Source: Dyadobacter sp. 3J3
GTDB taxonomy: Bacteria > Bacteroidota > Bacteroidia > Cytophagales > Spirosomataceae
Length of the DNA: 64,000 nucleotides
Direction of reading: 5' to 3'
NCBI RefSeq assembly: GCF_009801115.1
Contig: NZ_VTOL01000009.1
Span: forward strand, 309,960 to 373,959
Shown: positions 17,391 through 25,485 of the stretch, piece after piece
Layout: each line of letters opens with the position of its first letter
Position numbering within the stretch: the first letter of the stretch is position 1
Translations under genes and position numbers: made by a program
The notes under the pieces: generated by a model
Seen by the model: the letters and a program-made list of their open reading frames with translations, nothing else
Database searches by the model: none
Told to the model about the DNA's origin: nothing

Positions 17391-17573
17391 TTATTCTCCT
17401 TCTTCGTTCTTTTTGTTCTGTACTTCTGAACGAATTTCTTGCGCCAAAGTCTTTAGCTCCTGCATACCTTTACGTACACGAGTACCAGCTGCCTGGTTTG
17501 CTTTATTGTAAAACTTATCAAAATCGCCTTCAAGCGACATAATCAAATCCTTAACTTCATCAAATCTTGCCAT
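17391..17573 (-). CDS. Histone H1-like (Hc1 family) small DNA-binding protein
   Basis: A 60-residue protein, MARFDEVKDLIMSLEGDF then FYNKANQAAGTRVRKGMQELKTL. It matches the N-terminal helical part of the chlamydial-type Hc1 family that Bacteroidota encode as a stand-alone gene. The lysine-rich DNA-binding tail typical of longer relatives is nearly absent; the end is acidic (KKNEEGE). It may affect chromosome packing, but many short forms lack proof of DNA binding. Confidence 0.78.
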   Translation of the reverse strand: MARFDEVKDLIMSLEGDFDKFYNKANQAAGTRVRKGMQELKTLAQEIRSEVQNKKNEEGE

Positions 17574-17776
17574 TTTTTTAGTTGTTTTTAGTTAAAATGC
17601 CTCTAACACGCTAAAAACGCATGTTTTGCCCGAAATTTAACAATTAAAAGCATTACCGCAACCCAAAAAACAAAAAAAAACAACACTATAATACAATTTA
17701 ACTTTCAAAATGAATACAAACAATTGAAATTCAATTACTTACGCTTAATAACTTTTTTCGGTTACATATTAAAAAT

Positions 17777-17808
17777 AAAAGGACGTTTTAATAAAAAAAC
17801 GTCCTTTT
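17777..17808. terminator. Bidirectional terminator
   Basis: AAAAGGACGTTTT and AAAACGTCCTTTT form a 13-bp stem with A/T tracts on both sides. It lies 24 bases beyond the stop of the minus-strand alpha-oxoamine synthase gene and in the 250-base spacer before it. Confidence 0.8.
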
Positions 17809-17831
17809 ACTACGATGAGACACGATTTTAA

Positions 17832-19103
17832 CTATTCAGTAACCTCCTGAACATCTTCAATCTGATAAACTCTGTTCTTCAATTTATCTGCCAAAGTTGT
17901 AAATGCATCAAGCGTATATTCCACATCTTCCAACGTATGTGCAGCAGTCGGAATGATACGAAGCATAATTTGTCCTTTTGGTACAACCGGGTATACCACG
18001 ATCGAGCAAAACACACCCATATTTTCACGAAGGTCACGAACCATACGCGTTACTTCCGGAACTCCGCCTTCACTATGTAAGAAAATCGGGGTGACAGGAG
18101 ATTCTGTTTCTCCAATATTAAATCCGCGGCTTCTCAAACCATTTTGCATCGCTTCCACATTTTCCCACAATTTGGAACGAAGCTCCGGCATTGTCTTAAT
18201 CATTTCAAGACGCTTGCGGCAACCTTCCACATAAGGCATTGGTAAAGCTTTGGCGTAAGTCTGGGAACGCATGTTATATTTCAGATACATAATGATCTCC
18301 GGATCATCCGACGCAATAAACGCACCAATAGCTGCCATAGACTTTGCAAATGTAGAGAAGTAAAGATCCACATCTTTCTGCACGCCCATCATTTCGCCAA
18401 CGCCTGCACCGGTTTCACCCATGGTACCAAATCCGTGTGCGTCATCCACAAGCAAACGGAATTCATATTTTTTCTTTAAAGCAACGATTGACTTCAAATC
18501 TCCAACCTTACCGGACATACCGAAAACTCCCTCGGTAATCACCAAAACACCACCACCTTTTTCATTGGCAGCTTTCGTAGCACGAACCAGGTTTTTTTCA
18601 AGACTAGCCATATCATTATGGTTAAACTTGTAATACTGGCCCATTTTAGCTTTATGCAAACGAATTCCGTCAATCAGGCAGGCATGTGATTCAGCATCAT
18701 AAACAATTACATCGCGGTGATCGCAGATACATTCGATAGCTGACATAACACCCTGATATCCGTAATTCAATAAAAAAGCATCTTTTTTACCTACAAATTC
18801 GGCTAGTTCTTTTTCAAATACTTCGTGTAACGTCGAGTTTCCCGACATCATACGCGCACCCATCGGATAGGCCAATCCCCACTTTGCCGCCGCTTCAGCG
18901 TCAACTTTACGTACTTCCGGATGATTTGCCAGTCCCAAATAATTGTTCAGACTCCAGTTCAATACCTCACGTCCCATAAACCGCATCTTCGGTCCCAGAT
19001 CCCCTTCCAGCATTGGAAATGAAAAATAATGATGGCTATTCAGCATTTTAGCCGGCGTTCCGATCGGGCCTGAATTATTGTGCAGTTTCTCAAAAATGTC
19101 CAC
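17832..19103 (-). CDS. Serine palmitoyltransferase-like alpha-oxoamine synthase
   Basis: A PLP-dependent condensing enzyme of about 423 residues from the GTG at 19103, giving the expected start MDIFEKLHNNSGPIG; an ATG 99 bases upstream would add a hydrophobic stretch that does not fit the family. Motifs include NNYLGLANHPEV, NYGYQGVMSAIECI, DAESHACLIDGIRL, VDDAHGFGTMG and the PLP-lysine segment FSTFAKSMAAIGAF. In Bacteroidota this subfamily condenses serine with acyl-CoA for sphingolipids, or cysteate for capnine-type sulfonolipids. The sequence does not decide which. Upstream is a directly repeated 14-base word and a possible TAnnTTTG promoter. Confidence 0.78.
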   Translation of the reverse strand: MDIFEKLHNNSGPIGTPAKMLNSHHYFSFPMLEGDLGPKMRFMGREVLNWSLNNYLGLANHPEVRKVDAEAAAKWGLAYPMGARMMSGNSTLHEVFEKELAEFVGKKDAFLLNYGYQGVMSAIECICDHRDVIVYDAESHACLIDGIRLHKAKMGQYYKFNHNDMASLEKNLVRATKAANEKGGGVLVITEGVFGMSGKVGDLKSIVALKKKYEFRLLVDDAHGFGTMGETGAGVGEMMGVQKDVDLYFSTFAKSMAAIGAFIASDDPEIIMYLKYNMRSQTYAKALPMPYVEGCRKRLEMIKTMPELRSKLWENVEAMQNGLRSRGFNIGETESPVTPIFLHSEGGVPEVTRMVRDLRENMGVFCSIVVYPVVPKGQIMLRIIPTAAHTLEDVEYTLDAFTTLADKLKNRVYQIEDVQEVTE

Positions 19104-19106
19104 TCT

Positions 19107-19144
19107 CTTGTAATTTATGTGGGTAACAACCTTGTAATTTATGT
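19107..19144. repeat. Direct repeat in the leader of the alpha-oxoamine synthase gene
   Basis: CTTGTAATTTATGT occurs at 19107-19120 and again at 19131-19144, identical over 14 bases with a 10-base gap. On the minus strand both copies lie between the presumed promoter and the GTG start. Confidence 0.7.
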
Positions 19145-19154
19145 TAGATAAATG

Positions 19155-19190
19155 CAAAAATAAAAAAAAATACAATACATTAAGTACAAA
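19155..19190 (-). promoter_or_regulatory. Possible Bacteroidota promoter for the alpha-oxoamine synthase gene
   Basis: On the minus strand a TTTG (19190-19187) precedes TATTTTTG (19162-19155), matching the TTTG/TAnnTTTG pattern, but the 24-base spacer is longer than usual. Confidence 0.3.
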
Positions 19191-19292
19191 CCTAATATTC
19201 AAGGAATTGTAAGTTACCCAAAATATAAAAATAGTACTTTTAAATTTTGAAATAATTTCACATATCTTGTGTCCTCATTGTGATCTGTTTAC

Positions 19293-20792
19293 ATGCCTGA
19301 AATCAAAAAAATACTGGTCGCCAACAGGGGAGAAATTGCCCTGAGAATCCTACGTACGGCGCGGGAAATGAATATTGAAACCGTCGCCGTTTTTAGCGAA
19401 GCTGACCGAAAAGCACCACATGTACGCTATGCAGATGAGGCAATTTGCATTGGCCCTGCACCTTCTTCCGAATCTTATTTAAATGTTGATAAAATTTTGG
19501 AAGTTTGCCACCAATTAAATGTTGACGCCATTCATCCCGGTTATGGATTCCTATCCGAAAATGCTGTTTTTGCAAAGAAAGTCCGTGAGGCAGGACTAAT
19601 TTTCATTGGACCTTCTCCCGAATCCATTGAAGTGATGGGTAGTAAACTTGCAGCGAAACAGGCCGCCGGAAATTATAATATACCTATGGTTCCGGGTACG
19701 GCATCCGCTATAGAGGACCGTGAAGAAGCAAAACGCATTTCTGCCGAAATTGGCTATCCGGTATTAATCAAAGCCAGTGCAGGCGGAGGCGGGAAAGGTA
19801 TGCGTGTAGTTGAAAACGAAGCAGAATTTGACGAACAAATGGACCGTGCCGTCAGTGAAGCGATTTCTTCTTTTGGTGACGGGGCTGTATTCATTGAAAA
19901 ATACATTACTTCACCTAAACATATTGAAATTCAGGTACTGGGCGATCAGCATGGAAACATCATTCATTTATTTGAGCGAGAATGTTCGATTCAACGCCGC
20001 CATCAGAAAGTAATTGAAGAAGCGCCATCAATTTCTATCACACCTTCTATACGGGAAGAAATGGGCCGCTGTGCAGTGGATGCAGCCAGATCGTGCGGTT
20101 ACTATGGAGCCGGGACTGTGGAATTTATTATGGATGAAAATAAAAACTTTTATTTTCTGGAAATGAATACCAGGCTTCAGGTAGAACATCCGGTGACTGA
20201 ACTGATAACAGGAATTGATCTGGTAAAACAAATGATTTATATCGCAGAAGGAAAAGCACTGAAGATTAATCAGGAAGATTTACATATAAAAGGTCATTCT
20301 ATTGAGGTTCGGGTTTATGCGGAAGATCCTGCAAATAATTTTCTTCCTGATGTTGGAACACTGACAACCTATGTACGGCCACAAGGAAACGGCGTCCGTG
20401 TGGATGATGGTTTTGAACAGGGCATGGAAATTCCTATTTATTACGATCCGATGTTGTCAAAATTGATCACCTATGGTCAAAATCGTGAAGAGGCGATTGA
20501 AAAAATGATACGCGCTATAGACGAATATCATATTTCCGGTGTTCAGACTACTTTATCATTCTGTCGCTTTGTGATGAACCACGATGTTTTCCGGTCGGGC
20601 AGTTTTGATACCAATTTTGTAAATCTGCACTTCAGTCCGGAAATGCTGCAGGCGCCACAAAATCAGGATCTCAAACAATTGGCCGCTTTACTAAGTGCTT
20701 ATCTAACTCAAAATGAAAAACCAAAAGAATCCATTCAGGACAATTCTAAACCAAACATAAAATCCAGATGGAAGACACAGCGACTTGGGTGA
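19293..20792 (+). CDS. accC: Biotin carboxylase subunit of acetyl-CoA/acyl-CoA carboxylase
   Basis: A 499-residue ATP-grasp enzyme. It opens KILVANRGEIALRILRTA, has the glycine-rich loop KASAGGGGKGMRVV, the metal and bicarbonate site segments EKYITSPKHIEIQ and LEMNTRLQVEHPVTE, and the C-terminal biotin carboxylase domain (SIEVRVYAEDP, GVRVDDG). It carboxylates the biotin of a carrier protein with ATP and bicarbonate. E. coli AccC has 449 residues; here a 45-residue polar tail follows. No accB or carboxyltransferase gene lies beside it, so it could serve acetyl-CoA carboxylase or another acyl-CoA carboxylase. Next in the same direction are a promoter and queA. Confidence 0.88.
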   Translation: MPEIKKILVANRGEIALRILRTAREMNIETVAVFSEADRKAPHVRYADEAICIGPAPSSESYLNVDKILEVCHQLNVDAIHPGYGFLSENAVFAKKVREAGLIFIGPSPESIEVMGSKLAAKQAAGNYNIPMVPGTASAIEDREEAKRISAEIGYPVLIKASAGGGGKGMRVVENEAEFDEQMDRAVSEAISSFGDGAVFIEKYITSPKHIEIQVLGDQHGNIIHLFERECSIQRRHQKVIEEAPSISITPSIREEMGRCAVDAARSCGYYGAGTVEFIMDENKNFYFLEMNTRLQVEHPVTELITGIDLVKQMIYIAEGKALKINQEDLHIKGHSIEVRVYAEDPANNFLPDVGTLTTYVRPQGNGVRVDDGFEQGMEIPIYYDPMLSKLITYGQNREEAIEKMIRAIDEYHISGVQTTLSFCRFVMNHDVFRSGSFDTNFVNLHFSPEMLQAPQNQDLKQLAALLSAYLTQNEKPKESIQDNSKPNIKSRWKTQRLG

Positions 20793-20812
20793 TCGCAAAA
20801 AATAGATTTTTA

Positions 20813-20844
20813 TTGGGATTCATGCAAAAAAATTATTACTTTTG
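20813..20844 (+). promoter_or_regulatory. Bacteroidota-type promoter upstream of queA
   Basis: TTG at 20813-20815 and TACTTTTG at 20837-20844 fit the TTG/TAnnTTTG pattern with a 21-base spacer. Transcription would start near 20851, leaving a leader of about 220 bases before queA that begins with an AT-rich hairpin (CTTAATTTTT / AAAAAATTAAG, about 20850-20878). Confidence 0.55.
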
Positions 20845-21068
20845 CACTCTTAATTTTTGAGTATATAAAAAATTAAGAATTTTCGCCAATACTTTACCAA
20901 AAAATTTAAGTATCAACTGAAAATTTTATTCTTTATACGATAAATCATTATTGACCAGATATATACAGCGTAATTGTTAACTCAGTAATTGTCATACAGT
21001 ATAAAATAAAATTTTCGACCGCCCCTTTTTGTCTCACGACTTATCGACTTTCACCGATTTAACAAGCT

Positions 21069-22118
21069 ATGAAGTTATCCGAATTTAAATTTGATCTCCC
21101 TCAAAGCCTGATTGCACTTCACCCTTCCGACCGCGGCGAATCCCGCCTTATGGTTGTAAACCGTGCCACAGGAGAAATAGAGCACAAAATGTTTCCTGAT
21201 CTAATCAATTATTTTGGTGACGGAGATGTAATGGCTATTAATGATACAAAGGTTTTTCCTGCCCGTTTGTATGGCCAAAAGGAAAAAACAGGAGCTAAAA
21301 TCGAAGTATTTTTATTACGTGAATTAAACCGTGAAATGCGTCTTTGGGACGTTTTGGTTGATCCCGCACGTAAAATCCGTGTTGGTAATAAATTATATTT
21401 TGGCGACAGTGATCTTGTTGCTGAGGTTATTGATAATACTACATCGCGCGGCCGTACAATCCGTTTTTTATATGACGGCGATAATGACGAATTCATGAAA
21501 CTGGTAGATCAGCTGGGTGAAACTCCGCTTCCTCCGGAAATCATTTCCCGTCGTAAAGTAGAAAGTGCTGACCGTGAACGTTTTCAAACTATTTTCGCTG
21601 AACATATCGGTGCAGTAGCGGCACCAACAGCTGGTTTGCACTTTACAAAAGCAATGATGAAACGTCTTGAAATTAAAGGCATTAACTTTGCTCCTGTTAC
21701 TTTGCACGTTGGCCTTGGAACATTCCGTACTGTTGATGTTGAGGATTTGACAAAACATAAAACGGATTCTGAAAATTACCGTATTCCACAATCTAGTGCA
21801 GATATAGTAAATGCTGCTTTGGATGGAAAAAAACGTGTTTGCGCAATTGGAACAACATCTTTGAAAGCAATTGAATCGTCAGTTTCTGCAAGCGGACATT
21901 TGAAAGCAGTAGAAGGATGGACGGATAAATTCGTTTTTCCTCCTTATGATTTCAAGATTGCTAACGCAATGTTGTCGAACTTCCAGCTTCCTGAATCAAT
22001 CCTTTTGATGTCAGCTTGCGCTTTCGGAGGTTTTGATCTGGTAATGAAAGCTTATGAAATGGCGATCAAGGAAAAATATAAATTCTTCACATACGGAGAT
22101 GCCATGCTGATCATCTGA
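21069..22118 (+). CDS. queA: S-adenosylmethionine:tRNA ribosyltransferase-isomerase
   Basis: A 349-residue protein of standard QueA length. It carries the family order LSEFKFDLPQSLIALHP, DVMAINDTKVFPARLYG, GETPLPPEII, the AAPTAGLHFT motif, VTLHVGLGTFRTV and SNFQLPESILLMSACAFGG. The enzyme moves the ribosyl part of SAM onto preQ1 in tRNA to make epoxyqueuosine. No other queuosine gene is nearby. The long leader with its own promoter suggests separate transcription from accC. Confidence 0.93.
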   Translation: MKLSEFKFDLPQSLIALHPSDRGESRLMVVNRATGEIEHKMFPDLINYFGDGDVMAINDTKVFPARLYGQKEKTGAKIEVFLLRELNREMRLWDVLVDPARKIRVGNKLYFGDSDLVAEVIDNTTSRGRTIRFLYDGDNDEFMKLVDQLGETPLPPEIISRRKVESADRERFQTIFAEHIGAVAAPTAGLHFTKAMMKRLEIKGINFAPVTLHVGLGTFRTVDVEDLTKHKTDSENYRIPQSSADIVNAALDGKKRVCAIGTTSLKAIESSVSASGHLKAVEGWTDKFVFPPYDFKIANAMLSNFQLPESILLMSACAFGGFDLVMKAYEMAIKEKYKFFTYGDAMLII

Positions 22119-22218
22119 TCTTTGCATGAATAAAAATAGTTTTGTCATTTATTAACATCTGAGCTCAGCTTTGTGTTGATAAATGACATTTTTTTGAATA
22201 TACCAAAGCTTTTTTGTT

Positions 22219-22893
22219 ATGCAGGAATATGTAATCATTGTAGCGGGTGGCTCAGGAAGCCGGATGAAAAGTGATAGACCGAAACAGTTTATTCCTGTTA
22301 ATGGATTACCGGTCCTTATGCATACACTGAAAGCATTTAGGAATTATTCTGATAAGTTGAAGATAATTTTGGTACTACCGGAAGCTCATTTTACGTATTG
22401 GAACCAACTTTGTACCGAGTTTTTATTTACTGAATCCTATTCGCTGATCGCAGGTGGAGAAACAAGATTTCATTCAGTTAAAAATGGTCTGGATAGTATT
22501 ATGGATAATGAAGATGCTATTGTAGCGGTTCATGATGGCGTACGTCCGGTAATCAGCAAAGAAATTATTTTAGAAAGCTTTCAAAAAGCGGCTCAATTTG
22601 GTACTGCGGTAGTAAGTGTAGCGCTAAAAGATTCCATCAGGATTGTGGAAAATTCCGAAAAAAATTCCGCTATGGATCGTTCCGTTTTCCGGCTAATTCA
22701 AACGCCTCAAACTTTTCGGATTGACTGGATGAAAAAAGCATTTAATAATCCTTATCAATCCTTATTTACTGATTGCGCCAGCGTTCTGGAATTTGAAGGT
22801 TATCCAATTCATTTAACAGAAGGATCTTATGAAAATATCAAGATCACAACACCGGAGGATTTGAGATGGGCTGAAATTTATCTTAACAACTGA
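22219..22893 (+). CDS. ispD: 2-C-methyl-D-erythritol 4-phosphate cytidylyltransferase
   Basis: A 224-residue nucleotidyltransferase. The CTP-binding loop is IVAGGSGSRMKSDRPKQF with the catalytic Arg and Lys, followed by VLPEAHFTYW, VAVHDGVRPVIS (metal-binding Asp), IQTPQTFR and the C-terminal ENIKITTPEDL. It joins methylerythritol phosphate to CMP in the non-mevalonate isoprenoid pathway. Length and motifs are normal. It ends 14 bases from the converging TPR gene at 22907. Confidence 0.92.
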   Translation: MQEYVIIVAGGSGSRMKSDRPKQFIPVNGLPVLMHTLKAFRNYSDKLKIILVLPEAHFTYWNQLCTEFLFTESYSLIAGGETRFHSVKNGLDSIMDNEDAIVAVHDGVRPVISKEIILESFQKAAQFGTAVVSVALKDSIRIVENSEKNSAMDRSVFRLIQTPQTFRIDWMKKAFNNPYQSLFTDCASVLEFEGYPIHLTEGSYENIKITTPEDLRWAEIYLNN

Positions 22894-22906
22894 ACCGACA
22901 CTGAAT

Positions 22907-23722
22907 TTATTTCTGCTCTATTTCGATCAGGGAAATTTGTCTTGGATAGTTTACATAAGCCTCATTATCCTCATTTATTCTATATCCCTGATCATAATAT
23001 TCTTTTGCCTTAGCAAAATATAAAACTGAATCTGTATTTCCCGTAGCCTTTAATACGCGGGCCAGGTAATAATTTGCCTCTGGCATTTGGGAATAATAAT
23101 TCAAACAATCCCTGAAATTCCGTTCTGCCTCGATATATTCATTCATTTCCAGATGCACAATACCTAGATAGAGCAAAGAGTTAAAATGTATATCGTTGTC
23201 TTTTCCCCTACTCTTTTGTTGTTCAATATCTTTCTGAAACATTTTCTCCGCCTGCTCCAATTCTCCTGTTTCCAGAAAAGACAAACCGCAAAAAAATGAA
23301 TAGGTATGGTCCATCACACTTGCATTAGGGACAAGTTGCTCTGCAAGCTGAAAGTCGGCTAATGCCTTTGAATAATTTTTTGTAAAAATGCAGTGAAGAA
23401 AGCCGCGGTATGCAATCCATCTTTTTGGATCCAGCTCTACTGCTTTATCTTCCAATTCGAAAGTTTTGGCGTAATCTCCACTTTTCAAATAAGGAATGGC
23501 CTTTTCCTGATAGGCCTCTGCAATATTCGGACAAATAGCAATGAGACTGTCCCAACTTGCTTCCCAATCTGGATGATTATACCCAAATTTCCAGGCCTTT
23601 TTAGAATATACTTCCAATAAACTATCCTGAGCAACTTTTGAGCTGCAATCGATTTTTGATTGAGAAAAGCCTAAATCAGGAACAAACAACATACTAAGGA
23701 ATAATATTAACGACTTCTCCAT
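22907..23722 (-). CDS. Secreted TPR-repeat protein at the end of the peptide-export operon
   Basis: A 271-residue protein with a signal peptide (LILFLSMLFVPDLGFSQ). Residues 65-260 show tandem tetratricopeptide units (AIPYLKSGDYAKTFELEDKA, LDPKRWIAYRGF, GLSFLETGELEQAEKMF, LGIVHLEMNEYIEAERNF, NYYLARVLKATGNTDSV). It would scaffold proteins in the periplasm. Its start overlaps the end of the upstream gene by 29 bases, so it is probably translated from the same transcript as the exporter genes. No direct link of this TPR protein to peptide secretion is known to me. Confidence 0.75.
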   Translation of the reverse strand: MEKSLILFLSMLFVPDLGFSQSKIDCSSKVAQDSLLEVYSKKAWKFGYNHPDWEASWDSLIAICPNIAEAYQEKAIPYLKSGDYAKTFELEDKAVELDPKRWIAYRGFLHCIFTKNYSKALADFQLAEQLVPNASVMDHTYSFFCGLSFLETGELEQAEKMFQKDIEQQKSRGKDNDIHFNSLLYLGIVHLEMNEYIEAERNFRDCLNYYSQMPEANYYLARVLKATGNTDSVLYFAKAKEYYDQGYRINEDNEAYVNYPRQISLIEIEQK

Positions 23723-24179
23723 TTTTTATTTTGAAAGAGATAAAAGCAATGTAATTGGCATTTTTCAGCGTTTGTATTTCCAGGTTTTTCTTCCATTCCT
23801 TCATGGTTTTCAAATAACTATATAAATCATCCGCAAATTCTTTTTGAAAATGAGTTGACTTATAATTATCATCCGTTTGAAGTACCTGAATACGACTCAT
23901 AATACCTTCGCAGTCAATAAAAAACCGAAAAGTTATATAGCCATCACCAGAATATGTATGGCCTTTCTGTTTCAAATATTCTCTGGATTCACGCAGTATG
24001 GCAGAAGATGAAACCGGATATTTTCCTTTTAGATTATAATAAAATATAACGTAAGGCGGAGCACAGTTTGAGCTTACAGTTCGTGTTGTGTCCATATATT
24101 CTCCTTTGGGAGTAATAAAATTCTGCCCCAAAATATTACCGGCAAACAGCATTAAACAAATTAGAAAAACTATTTTCAT
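23694..24179 (-). CDS. Secreted TonB C-terminal-like protein
   Basis: A 161-residue protein with a clear signal peptide ending in NILGQ. The C-terminal half (GYITFRFFIDCEGIMSRIQVLQ, then FADDLYSYLKTMKEW and ANYIAFISFKIKNGEVV) follows the TonB_C strand-helix-strand pattern found in Bacteroidota proteins without the membrane anchor and proline linker of true TonB. It may bind an outer-membrane partner. It lies ten bases after the HlyD-type adaptor and overlaps the TPR gene, so it belongs to the same operon. Confidence 0.6.
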   Translation of the reverse strand: MKIVFLICLMLFAGNILGQNFITPKGEYMDTTRTVSSNCAPPYVIFYYNLKGKYPVSSSAILRESREYLKQKGHTYSGDGYITFRFFIDCEGIMSRIQVLQTDDNYKSTHFQKEFADDLYSYLKTMKEWKKNLEIQTLKNANYIAFISFKIKNGEVVNIIP

Positions 24180-24189
24180 GAACCGTGAT

Positions 24190-25485
24190 TTAATGTGTTA
24201 ATAGTATTTTTCTTATTTGGTAAAATAAACGTTCACTAAGCCGTAGATCTTCTGTAACAATTTCTGCGGACGCAGCCATACCCGTTTTGTAAATCAACGT
24301 TTTATTAAAGTTTGTTTTAAGCCCATCAGGTAAAGAGACTGTTGCTAAAAAATAGGTGTTATCCTGAGACGGAACCTTTGCTATGGAAGTCACATTTCCC
24401 TCCACCGCACCATATTCTTCAAACGGGTAACCCTGGAATTTTATGAGTACGCGTTGCCCAATACTTACCCTGCCAGAATTAATTTGCGGAATACGAATTT
24501 CTCCAAGGTAATGATTTATTCCGCTACTAATATACATAACTTCCACACCTGTTTTAAGAGATTGTTTCTCCTGTAAAATGGTGGAGAAAAAGACATTTCC
24601 CTCCTCAGCTGCTATCAGTAAATACCGGGATTTCCACAACTCAATAGCGCTGCGAAGTGTGTTCAGCGCCTGTCCAAAATTCTCAGTCTGCTCTTGAACT
24701 GTGCGATCAAGTTCCAGCAACTCGGATAGTTTGGCACTCTTTTGACTATCATTATTGATACGTGAAGTCTCTACATTTTTAATGGGAAGCCGTTTGCCTA
24801 ATGCTTTACTTTCTTCTTTATATATATCAAGATCCGCTATTACTTTGCTTTTATAGAGTTTTTCATTGACCTTATACTCCTTTTCTGCCAATTCTGAATC
24901 CCGTATATAAATATCACGCTGCTCTTCCAAACGTTTATCCATTGTTTCAGCACGTTGAATATCATTTAATAACAACCTGCGTTTTTTACCATAAAATCCG
25001 TCGCTGTACAGCATCCTGACCTGCACGAAAATTTGCTGAAAATTTTGGTAAGCACTTTGAACTTCTCCCAAATGTTCATACCTGTTTAATTTTATGGAGC
25101 TAAGATTTGAAAAATTCCGGTCTTTCACCGTGTCCCTAATTTTATTCAATTCCTGTTCGAGATCAAGTATTTCATGATGTCCGGATGTGCTTTCCACAAA
25201 AGCCAGAATTTCACCTGTATGCACTTTCCGGTTTTCTTTTACAAATAATTCCTCAATACGACCATCCGTTTTCAGTACTACTGCCTTTGGCAGGTTATTT
25301 GAAATAAGTCTAAAATCAGCACGAACAATCGTCGGGTAATGAATAGACCAGCTCACAGCGAAAGCAACTATCAGAACCAGGCATAATGATAGTATCCCCC
25401 ATCGAATAAGCCATTTTGGAGGCCGGTCCATAAAATCACGAACAGCTTCGCTTCTTAGGTCTGTTTCATCCTGAATTTCTTCCAT
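24190..25485 (-). CDS. HlyD-type membrane-fusion adaptor of the peptide exporter
   Basis: A 431-residue protein: cytoplasmic N terminus with an RPPKWLIRWG segment, one membrane helix (ILSLCLVLIVAFAVSW), a lipoyl-like half (VLKTDGRIEELFVKENRKVHTGEILAFVES), a long coiled coil at about 105-275, the second lipoyl half near 290 and a beta-barrel domain (GQRVLIKFQGYPFEEYG). This is the plan of adaptor proteins for C39-type bacteriocin and lantibiotic exporters in Gram-negative bacteria. Its start overlaps the exporter stop by one base (TAATG), which implies coupled translation and a shared complex. Confidence 0.85.
   Translation of the reverse strand: MEEIQDETDLRSEAVRDFMDRPPKWLIRWGILSLCLVLIVAFAVSWSIHYPTIVRADFRLISNNLPKAVVLKTDGRIEELFVKENRKVHTGEILAFVESTSGHHEILDLEQELNKIRDTVKDRNFSNLSSIKLNRYEHLGEVQSAYQNFQQIFVQVRMLYSDGFYGKKRRLLLNDIQRAETMDKRLEEQRDIYIRDSELAEKEYKVNEKLYKSKVIADLDIYKEESKALGKRLPIKNVETSRINNDSQKSAKLSELLELDRTVQEQTENFGQALNTLRSAIELWKSRYLLIAAEEGNVFFSTILQEKQSLKTGVEVMYISSGINHYLGEIRIPQINSGRVSIGQRVLIKFQGYPFEEYGAVEGNVTSIAKVPSQDNTYFLATVSLPDGLKTNFNKTLIYKTGMAASAEIVTEDLRLSERLFYQIRKILLTH

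Noticed and set aside
20850..21068. Hidden preQ1 riboswitch before queA
   Set aside because: I saw no preQ1 aptamer consensus; only a plain AT-rich hairpin is visible, so I report the leader without naming a switch.
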